Shown here piece after piece: positions 7,745 through 12,828 of a DNA stretch of 12,828 nucleotides. Within the stretch, counting starts at the first letter, position 1, and every line of letters begins with the position of its first letter. The position numbers and the translations under genes are program-made. The notes beneath the pieces are model-generated. The model ran no database searches, was not told the DNA's origin, and saw nothing but the letters and a program-made list of their open reading frames with translations. This DNA comes from BS750m-G4 sp964472195 (GTDB taxonomy: Bacteria; Bacteroidota; Ignavibacteria; Tepidaquicellales; Tepidaquicellaceae), in assembly GCA_964472195.1 (NCBI GenBank), contig CAYYJH010000082.1, forward strand, positions 1-12,828, read 5' to 3'.

Positions 7745-8437
7745 ATGGATAAATCTCCGGAAAAAATTCAATCAATGTTTGATGAGATAGCAGGTAGATA
7801 TGATTTGCTAAACCATTTATTCACGTTTAATTTAGACAAAAAGTGGAGGCGAGACATTGTCTGCAGGATTGAGAGAGATGAAATTGCGAAGGATGTTTTA
7901 TTAGATCTGGCATCTGGAACAGGGGACTTGACAATGGAATTAATATCTTTAAATCCGGATAAATTATATTCATGTGATATTTCGTTAAAAATGTTGGAGG
8001 TTCAAAGGAATAAATTAAAAGATAAGGACGTAATTATTTCACAAGCGGACGCTGAAAATCTGCCTATGGAAAGTGAAAGTATCGATATAGTAACGATTGG
8101 GTTTGGAATAAGGAATTTTGAAAACCTGAAAAATGCATTAACAGAAATTTTTAGAGTGTTGAAAAAGGGAGGGTCTGTGATAATTCTGGAAATGTTCAGT
8201 CAACCTAAAATGAAAAAAGGAATATACAATTTTTATTTCAGTAAAATTATACCCGCTGTGGGCAATAGGATTTCTAATAGTAACTATGCTTACGATTATC
8301 TATTCAGTTCAGTAAATGGTTTTTATACTTCCAAAGAACTAATTATATTATGCAAGAATTTAAATTTCGAGTTATACCATATAAAAAACAATTTTAGAAA
8401 TTTAGTAAATACTTTGTACTTTAGAAAAAATAATTGA
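7745..8437 (+). CDS. ubiE: Demethylmenaquinone/ubiquinone methyltransferase UbiE/MenG
   Basis: A SAM-dependent C-methyltransferase carrying out the last step of menaquinone synthesis (demethylmenaquinone to menaquinone), and a step of ubiquinone synthesis where that quinone is made. Family signatures are clear: MFDEIAGRYDLLNHLFTFNL (residues 11-30) and RVLKKGGSVIILEMF (137-151). The SAM-binding motif I is LDLASGTGDL (53-62), with acidic D78 ending the next strand (SCDIS). At 230 aa it matches the usual length. The start is ATG 7745, without an evident SD, 8 nt past the permease stop. In an FCB-group organism menaquinone would be the expected product, which makes menG the equally apt symbol. 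Confidence 0.95.
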   Translation: MDKSPEKIQSMFDEIAGRYDLLNHLFTFNLDKKWRRDIVCRIERDEIAKDVLLDLASGTGDLTMELISLNPDKLYSCDISLKMLEVQRNKLKDKDVIISQADAENLPMESESIDIVTIGFGIRNFENLKNALTEIFRVLKKGGSVIILEMFSQPKMKKGIYNFYFSKIIPAVGNRISNSNYAYDYLFSSVNGFYTSKELIILCKNLNFELYHIKNNFRNLVNTLYFRKNN

Positions 8438-8527
8438 TAAAATTATCTGACCACCTATGATAAAAGCGAGGATTGAAATTATATTTTGATTTTATTAAAT
8501 TAAAAATTCTTTAAAAATAATTAATTG

Positions 8528-8812
8528 ATGAAAAAGCTAAAGGGCAAGACAAAATACAGATTAACACAGCAGACAGCCAAGAAGAATGTTCAGCAGAAAA
8601 AGAGAGATCCCTTTAAAGAAAGAGGAGTCGACAAGTTTATAGATTTTAGAGATGTTCGATTATTAACACGATTTCTAAATGAGCAAGGGAAATTATTACC
8701 CGCGAGAATCACGGGTGCACCGGCGAAAATGCAAAGAAAGCTTACCAAAGCTGTAAAAAGAGCAAGACATCTTGCTTTAATTCCTTTTGTCAGCGAAGGT
8801 ACAAAATATTAA
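8528..8812 (+). CDS. rpsR: Small ribosomal subunit protein bS18
   Basis: bS18 sits on the 30S platform beside bS6. The core FIDFRDVRLLTRFLNEQGKL then ARITGAPAKMQRKLTKAVKR and RARHLALIPFV covers the whole family domain. The N-terminal 30 residues are Lys/Gln-rich and have no cysteines, so this is the zinc-free form. TTG at 8525 and ATG at 8528 are consecutive and an in-frame TAA at 8522-8524 blocks anything longer. I choose the ATG (94 aa). Unusually, the usual operon partners rpsF, ssb and rplI are absent: the neighbours are ubiE and a nuclease gene. It could be a relocated sole copy or a paralogue. Confidence 0.95.
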   Translation: MKKLKGKTKYRLTQQTAKKNVQQKKRDPFKERGVDKFIDFRDVRLLTRFLNEQGKLLPARITGAPAKMQRKLTKAVKRARHLALIPFVSEGTKY

Positions 8813-8822
8813 TATTTTTTTT

Positions 8823-8842
8823 ACTCCGTAGGAGTTCCTACG
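8823..8842 (+). repeat. Short palindromic hairpin after rpsR
   Basis: CGTAGGA (8827-8833) and TCCTACG (8836-8842) form a near-perfect inverted repeat just past rpsR. ACTCC (8823-8827) can alternatively pair with GGAGT (8831-8835). AGGAGTT here (8830-8836) also competes for AACTCCT at 8861-8867, the left arm of the terminator-like hairpin downstream. Confidence 0.5.
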
Positions 8843-8860
8843 TGATACTTTTATTTATAT

Positions 8861-8899
8861 AACTCCTCAGTTTTCATACTAAGGAGTTATTTTATTTTT
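8861..8899 (+). terminator. Probable intrinsic terminator after rpsR
   Basis: AACTCCT (8861-8867) pairs with AGGAGTT (8882-8888), with an additional AG/CT pair beyond one mismatch. The stem is followed at once by ATTTTATTTTT. This is the best terminator-like structure in the + strand series, ending rpsR transcription 10 nt before the nuclease gene start. Because the right arm lies so close to ATG 8909, it would also sit in the leader of any read-through message. Confidence 0.55.
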
Positions 8900-8908
8900 A
8901 ACATACCT

Positions 8909-9904
8909 ATGAAATACTATTTCAAATTATTACTACCATTACTGTTATTTTCATTTCTTCCTGCAATAATCATACAAGCGCAAACAACTGATTCCTCGCT
9001 TATTTTAGGAGAATACTCAATTTCTAAGGTTATTGATGGAGATACATTTAGGTTCGAAGGTCTTGAGGGTTCAGGAAGATTACTATGCATAGATACTGAA
9101 GAAACATTCAAAGGGAAAGATGCTTTGCAAAAAACAAATGAAATTTCCAAAACCTGGAAGGAATATTATCAGAGTGTGCGGGACAGCAGTAAGATGCCAG
9201 TTAAGACTCAATCACCTTTCGGATACGAAGCATGGCAGTGGGCAAAAGATTTTATGGAGAATGTTAAGTACGTAAGATTGGAAAGAGATAACAATGAACG
9301 TACTATTGGAACATTCGGAAGATCTCTTGTTTATGTGATAGCTTATAAAGACGGCAAGGAAATTAATTACAATGTAGAATGCGTCAGGTTAGGGTATAGT
9401 CCTTATTTTAATAAATACGGTGAGAGTCAGAGATTTCATGATGAATTTGTAGAAGCACAAAATTTTGCTAAGGAAAATAAACTCGGGATATGGAGCACTG
9501 ATGAGAAATGTTATCCTGATTATGATGAACGTATAACATGGTGGAATGTAAGAGCAAAACAAATGAAATTATTTGAAGACAATTATAGTGATGTTGATAA
9601 TTATATAAATTTGTATAACGATGATGCGTATTCAAAATTAGAAGACTTCGAATATGATGAAGTAATTGTGTTCGGGAGTATAAGTGATGTTCTTACAAAA
9701 AAACTTCCATATATTATTAGAATACCGTATGCGAACAGAAGAAATTTTGATGTTGTTATCTTTGAAAAAAATGTAAACCTGATAAATGAATTGAATATTG
9801 ATGAGTTAAAAGAATATAATGTCTATGTTAAGGGAATATTGTCAAAATATAAAGATGGATATCAAATTATTCTTAGAAATAAAGAACAAATTTGGATGGA
9901 ATAG
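8909..9904 (+). CDS. Secreted staphylococcal-nuclease-like protein with C-terminal OB-like domain
   Basis: A thermonuclease-family (SNase) protein predicted to hydrolyse DNA or RNA outside the cytoplasm with Ca2+. Residues 1-25 are a signal peptide (KLLLPLLLFSFLPAIIIQAQ, likely cut after AQA or near it). The SNase domain (about 35-200) keeps the metal-binding D43 and D45 (VIDGDTF), D62, and the catalytic triad equivalents R57 (RLLCID), E65 (DTEE) and R138 (TFGRSL). It carries an insert of about 30 residues (66-100) before FGYEAWQWAK, and ends with the typical LGIWS (192-196). Residues about 245-331 are extra, with a VIVFGSISDV strand and a YVKGILSKYKDGYQIIL block resembling an OB fold that ends in a NKEQIW motif. 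ATG 8909 fits the signal peptide. No SD. It converges with the phosphatase gene 19 nt away. Confidence 0.88.
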   Translation: MKYYFKLLLPLLLFSFLPAIIIQAQTTDSSLILGEYSISKVIDGDTFRFEGLEGSGRLLCIDTEETFKGKDALQKTNEISKTWKEYYQSVRDSSKMPVKTQSPFGYEAWQWAKDFMENVKYVRLERDNNERTIGTFGRSLVYVIAYKDGKEINYNVECVRLGYSPYFNKYGESQRFHDEFVEAQNFAKENKLGIWSTDEKCYPDYDERITWWNVRAKQMKLFEDNYSDVDNYINLYNDDAYSKLEDFEYDEVIVFGSISDVLTKKLPYIIRIPYANRRNFDVVIFEKNVNLINELNIDELKEYNVYVKGILSKYKDGYQIILRNKEQIWME

Positions 9905-9923
9905 TTATATTATGTGTATGAGA

Positions 9924-11651
9924 TCAATTCACTTTTTTTAAAACAATTAAAGTTATATCATCATACTGTTTTGTTCCTTCGGTAAAACTTTTTAATGAAT
10001 CCTTAATACTTTCTAAAATACCTTTAACATCCTCATTTTTAGTAGAGTGAATTATTTCCTTTATTTTTTCCTCCCCAAATTCGCATTTGTCTTTATTCAA
10101 AGCTTCGTTAACTCCATCAGTATAAAGTACGATGATATCATTGTTATCAATATTTATTTTTCCGGTTTCATAGTTTAATCCTTCATTCATTATCCCGATT
10201 ATTAAACCACCTTTCTCAAGTAATTTGAAAGAACCATTAGATAAATGAAACGGGGGATTATGACCTGCATTTACGTACGAGAAAGAGTTTTCTTCGCTAT
10301 CGAGTATGCCCCAGAAAAATGTAATAAATTTTTCCGGGCTCGTATTTTCGTAAATCAGTTCATTTATCTTGTGAGTAACGTCAGCTAAATTAAAATCATC
10401 GTCATTATATAATTTTAGGAATGAGTGAACAGCAGACTGGATGTTTGCCATAAGCAGTGAAGCCGGTGTTCCTTTCCCGGAAACATCCGCTATTACTAAT
10501 GCGAGTTTCGTATCCGAGAGTTTTATTATATCGAAATAATCACCCCCAACATGCATGGCTGGAATATTTTCTGCAGATATCTGGTAATTTTTGATAACGG
10601 GAATTTCTTTTGGCAATAAAGCAACCTGTATTTCTCTAGCAATTCTTAATTCATTCTCAATCTTTTGTTTATCGAGATATTCCTGAAAGAGTATCGTGTT
10701 TTCAATCGAGATTATTGAAAGATTAATAATCGATTCCAGAAATTCTATATCGCTTTCCGAATATTTTGTTTTATCCAGTTTACTGCCCAGGCACACAAGA
10801 TTTTCAACTTTCCCGTTATTTAGCATCGGGATGATTTGCTCATAATCCTTTGAAGAAAGAAATTTGATAAATTTATTATCATAGTTTTCAGAAACAGTTG
10901 TCGGTTTTGTTATTTGCATTAAATCAGAAGGATCGATCTCATCTATATTAATTTTAGCATTTTTGTTGAGTATATAAAATTTATCTGATTTGTATTTCGA
11001 TAGAATAAGCAAGTCTTTAATACCATAATTTCCTAATAAAGTATACCTCAACAACTTCATTATTTTATCTCTGTCCTGAAAATAAGCGTTGAACTCCTGA
11101 CTTAGCTCAAAAAGTGATTTTAGTTGATGAACTTTGCCATTCAGGTTTTTATTTAATTGTTTTATTTCATTAAACCTTAGTGTATTCTCAATAGAAGATG
11201 CGGAAATGTTAAGCAGAGTTTCAATAAATACTATCTCATGCTTAGTCAGCTCGGTAGCGTTTCCCTTTTTTCCTAAACAGAGAACTCCAATCAAATTATT
11301 CCCGAAGTATATCTTGAAGAAGAATTCAATGTTATTTTCTTCAAAGAAAATTACATTATCTGCCAGATCGTCTCGTCGAAATACAGGAATTTTAGGACAA
11401 ACACATTTAATAGCAGTGCCAATAAGTTTATTATCCATTCCCTTCACTGAATCCACAGTGAAATAATTCAAAGAATCTTCTTCGCCTCTTTTTATCAGTA
11501 CCAAACCTTTTGTGATAAGCATTTTTCCCATAATGCTTAACAGGATATTGCCAAGAATGAATTCTAAGTTCAGGTTGCTGTTAATCAGTTGGGAGAATTC
11601 AATTAAAGAATCTAATTCGAGTTGCTTTTGTGTGGAATCCTTATCCTGCAT
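9924..11651 (-). CDS. GAF-GAF-PP2C (SpoIIE/RsbU-type) serine phosphatase
   Basis: A Mn2+-dependent phosphatase expected to dephosphorylate the STAS protein encoded two genes upstream. A GAF domain occupies about residues 15-155 and a second, more divergent one about 178-320; each could sense a ligand or partner. A linker helix ELRIAREIQVALLP (334-347), typical of this family, leads into the PP2C/SpoIIE domain (345-573). Metal ligands are visible: D371 in GGDYFD, D389 in ADVSGKG, D512 in YTDGVNEA, and D564/D565 in QYDDITLIV. There is no membrane segment, so the sensor is cytoplasmic. At 575 aa it is intact. The start is ATG 11651, 76 nt after the kinase gene, with no SD. Its place as third gene after an STAS and an HATPase protein identifies it as RsbU-like. 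The signal is unknown. Confidence 0.93.
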   Translation of the reverse strand: MQDKDSTQKQLELDSLIEFSQLINSNLNLEFILGNILLSIMGKMLITKGLVLIKRGEEDSLNYFTVDSVKGMDNKLIGTAIKCVCPKIPVFRRDDLADNVIFFEENNIEFFFKIYFGNNLIGVLCLGKKGNATELTKHEIVFIETLLNISASSIENTLRFNEIKQLNKNLNGKVHQLKSLFELSQEFNAYFQDRDKIMKLLRYTLLGNYGIKDLLILSKYKSDKFYILNKNAKINIDEIDPSDLMQITKPTTVSENYDNKFIKFLSSKDYEQIIPMLNNGKVENLVCLGSKLDKTKYSESDIEFLESIINLSIISIENTILFQEYLDKQKIENELRIAREIQVALLPKEIPVIKNYQISAENIPAMHVGGDYFDIIKLSDTKLALVIADVSGKGTPASLLMANIQSAVHSFLKLYNDDDFNLADVTHKINELIYENTSPEKFITFFWGILDSEENSFSYVNAGHNPPFHLSNGSFKLLEKGGLIIGIMNEGLNYETGKINIDNNDIIVLYTDGVNEALNKDKCEFGEEKIKEIIHSTKNEDVKGILESIKDSLKSFTEGTKQYDDITLIVLKKVN

Positions 11652-11727
11652 TGGTTTAATAAATTAATCTTTATAGATCATAATTTAATAAATAATAATT
11701 ACAACTGAAATGTGGTTTGAGGGATTG

Positions 11728-12147
11728 TTAGTCGAGTGATTTTGTTAATGTCAGGAAGTTAACATTAGGGCTGCAGCACTTGTATTCAATTTTATTCATA
11801 AATTTTTTCATCATTGGTATTCCTAATCCTCCAACTTTACATTTTGCAAAGTATTCTTCCATGTCGGGATTTTCAACATTGTTTGGATCAAACTCTAAAC
11901 CTTCGTAAGTTATCGCTATTTTAAATTGTTTTTTTGTATGAAAGACTTCGATTTTAATTTTTTTATTAGTATTATAATGGTGAGCATATTTTATAACATT
12001 TGTGCAAGCTTCGTCAACAGACATTACAATCTGGTTTATTGTATCAGCATTCGCACCCGTCTCTTTAGCTTTTTCTTCAATATATTTTCGAACGCGTGCT
12101 AAATTTTCTGTTGAGCTTGAAATTACTATTTTATTGTGGTCATCCAA
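11728..12147 (-). CDS. RsbW/SpoIIAB-like HATPase switch kinase with altered G1 box
   Basis: A 139-aa GHKL-fold serine kinase that would phosphorylate the neighbouring STAS protein and bind it or another target alternately. The N box is DEACTNVIKYAH (E46, N50). The region after it, FDPNNVENPDMEEYF, matches the usual FDP-x-PDL block, and the G2 box is VGGLGIPMMKKFM (105-117). The usual G1 motif D-x-G-x-x-F-D-P reads Y81-E-G-L-E-F-D-P, so the Asp that contacts adenine is Tyr. Codon 81 is TAC, one base from GAC. ATP binding may be weakened, or the protein may act only as a binding partner. TTG 12147 is forced, since TAA at 12157-12159 lies four codons upstream and no ATG intervenes. It is 33 nt after the STAS gene. 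Confidence 0.9.
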   Translation of the reverse strand: MDDHNKIVISSSTENLARVRKYIEEKAKETGANADTINQIVMSVDEACTNVIKYAHHYNTNKKIKIEVFHTKKQFKIAITYEGLEFDPNNVENPDMEEYFAKCKVGGLGIPMMKKFMNKIEYKCCSPNVNFLTLTKSLD

Positions 12148-12180
12148 AATCGATACTTATGATTGTCAGTAAAAAATAAA

Positions 12181-12525
12181 TTAATGAAATTTTTCTAAAG
12201 CCGTTTTCTCTTCCTTATAAATCTCAAACAGAATCGGGAAACCCAGCATATCAAAAACATTGTAGATTTTATCGCTCATTGAACAAAGCTTAATATCTCC
12301 TGCATTGTTTCTCATGGTTTCAATATAAGCCATAAAAACACCAAGACCTGCACTGCTGATATATGACAGCTTTTGAAAATTCACTACTACTTTGTGTTTT
12401 TTCTCCGATATCAATTTTTCGAAAGCATTTTCAAGTTCGCTGGAAGTGTGTGCATCCAGAAAACCGTCGAGATACAAAATTGATATATCTCCTTTATTTG
12501 TTTCTTTTAAATTGAATTCTTCCAT
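12181..12525 (-). CDS. STAS-domain anti-sigma factor antagonist (RsbV/SpoIIAA-like)
   Basis: A 114-aa single STAS domain. The phosphorylatable serine is S58, in YISSAGLGVF, the equivalent of the B. subtilis SpoIIAA DSSGLG motif. The typical early strand LYLDGFLDAHTSSELE (17-32) and late MLGFPILFEIY block (93-103) are present. In partner switching the unphosphorylated form binds the kinase; phosphorylation at S58 by the kinase releases it and the PP2C phosphatase reverses this. ATG 12525 gives the family length and begins right at the domain. A longer frame from TTG 12570 would add 15 hydrophobic residues unlike the family and is less likely. First gene of the three-gene cassette, no SD visible. 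Confidence 0.92.
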   Translation of the reverse strand: MEEFNLKETNKGDISILYLDGFLDAHTSSELENAFEKLISEKKHKVVVNFQKLSYISSAGLGVFMAYIETMRNNAGDIKLCSMSDKIYNVFDMLGFPILFEIYKEEKTALEKFH

Positions 12526-12633
12526 AATTATGATTTGTTTATTGAGCAAAATCCGAAAAATAAAAATCAAATGAAATGAAATTTACTTTTTTTCGAATCT
12601 CTAAATCTACAATTTATATATACTCAGATAACT

Positions 12634-12825
12634 GTTATAAGTTACAGTCAATGTCTTTATGCGGGTAAATGGTCTTTCGAATTTCAAAAGAGTGATATCT
12701 GGCAAGTCACGGACAACATAGTCGCAAGCCACTCCGTGACTTTTTCGTTTTCAAAGGTGTCATGGTGTGAACTATGACACGCCAGATATAGAGTTATAAG
12801 TTATAGTTAATTTTTTTATGTAGGT
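12634..12825. repeat. Pair of 33-nt imperfect direct repeats, 159 nt apart
   Basis: Copies at 12634-12666 and 12793-12825 align without gaps at 27 of 33 positions, both beginning GTTATAAGTTA and containing TTTATG. Five of the six differences are C/T or G/A transitions. A preceding CAGATA (12625-12630 and 12783-12788) extends the similarity with a 1-nt gap. They enclose the inverted-repeat element. The window ends three bases after the second copy, so a longer tandem array cannot be excluded. Confidence 0.7.
12695..12789. repeat. Nested inverted-repeat element (outer stem with two hairpins)
   Basis: ATATCTGGC (12695-12703) pairs with GCCAGATAT (12781-12789), a perfect 9-bp outer stem. Inside, AAGTCACGGA (12704-12713) pairs with TCCGTGACTT (12733-12742), a perfect 10-bp stem directly stacked on the outer one. 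GTGTCAT (12757-12763) pairs with ATGACAC (12774-12780), stacked on the other side. The result is a three-way junction with almost no unpaired bases at the joint. The two hairpins are related in opposite orientation: CACTCCGTGAC (12730-12740) resembles the reverse complement of 12757-12770, which reads CACACCATGAC. A structured RNA or a small palindromic mobile repeat would both fit. Confidence 0.75.
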
Positions 12826-12828
12826 GTG

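Larger units (their letters stand above)
12526..12828. other. Non-coding leader/intergenic region with nested repeats
   Basis: About 300 nt without a gene, running to the window edge, upstream of the - strand cassette. It contains a nested inverted-repeat element (12695-12789) between two imperfect direct repeats, plus small AT hairpins such as ACTGT/ACAGT (12631-12648). No exact Bacteroidetes -7 box was found on the - strand, so the cassette's promoter is not identified. The stretch could be a mobile repeat remnant, a structured leader or an unrelated small RNA. Confidence 0.55.

Noticed and set aside
9905..9923. Bidirectional terminator between the convergent nuclease and phosphatase genes
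   Set aside because: The 19-nt gap and its flanks show no inverted repeat capable of a stable stem.
12526..12570. Longer N-terminus for the STAS protein, from TTG 12570
   Set aside because: It adds 15 hydrophobic residues before the domain; ATG 12525 gives the usual family length.
12704..12745. 10-bp stem followed by TTTTT as a + strand terminator
   Set aside because: No + strand gene ends upstream, and the stem is part of a larger nested element; the T-run may be incidental.
12634..12825. CRISPR array
   Set aside because: Only two repeats with 6 of 33 mismatches, a spacer of over 120 nt that is itself palindromic, and no cas genes.

Overview
This is a compact, AT-rich (roughly one-third G+C by eye) bacterial chromosomal segment made mostly of housekeeping genes. 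It most resembles the Bacteroidota/Chlorobiota/Ignavibacteriota (FCB) assemblage. Three things point there. YbeY carries HGVLHLCGYDD, with Asp in place of the third motif His. Most starts lack a Shine-Dalgarno (SD) sequence, and several genes have an unavoidable TTG start. A good match to the Bacteroidetes -33/-7 promoter (TTG, 20 nt, TAnnTTTG) lies ahead of the first gene. The phylum is an inference; no rRNA marker is present.

Layout: positions 1-316 are non-coding, with several hairpins and then the promoter. Ten genes follow on the + strand. They are an unrecognised 143-aa protein, ybeY (rRNA maturation endonuclease), smg (DUF494), topA (topoisomerase I), a Xer tyrosine recombinase, prfB (release factor 2, reconstructed across a +1 programmed frameshift at 5439-5445), a LolC/LolE-type FtsX permease, ubiE/menG (quinone methyltransferase), a stand-alone rpsR (bS18), and a secreted staphylococcal-nuclease-like protein. 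A terminator-like hairpin sits between rpsR and the nuclease gene. The smg-topA-xer block combines two neighbourhoods known from other bacteria and groups chromosome topology with dimer resolution.

The right third is on the - strand and converges on the nuclease gene with a 19-nt gap. It is a complete partner-switching regulatory cassette in transcription order: STAS antagonist (RsbV/SpoIIAA-like), HATPase switch kinase (RsbW/SpoIIAB-like), and a double-GAF PP2C phosphatase (RsbU/SpoIIE-like). By family logic the phosphatase senses a signal through its GAF domains and dephosphorylates the STAS protein, which then binds the kinase and releases the kinase's target. No sigma factor or other target is encoded here. 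The kinase has Tyr where the adenine-contacting Asp of the G1 box is expected.

Upstream of this cassette, to the right edge, lies about 250 nt of non-coding DNA. It holds a nested inverted-repeat element (12695-12789: an outer 9-bp stem enclosing two hairpins) flanked by 33-nt imperfect direct repeats. This looks like a dispersed repeat or structured RNA and is the least explained part of the window.

I see no tRNA, rRNA, CRISPR array, insertion sequence or phage gene. Apart from the prfB frameshift, which is a known autoregulatory device, the strongest leads are the structured repeat, the altered kinase and the isolated rpsR.
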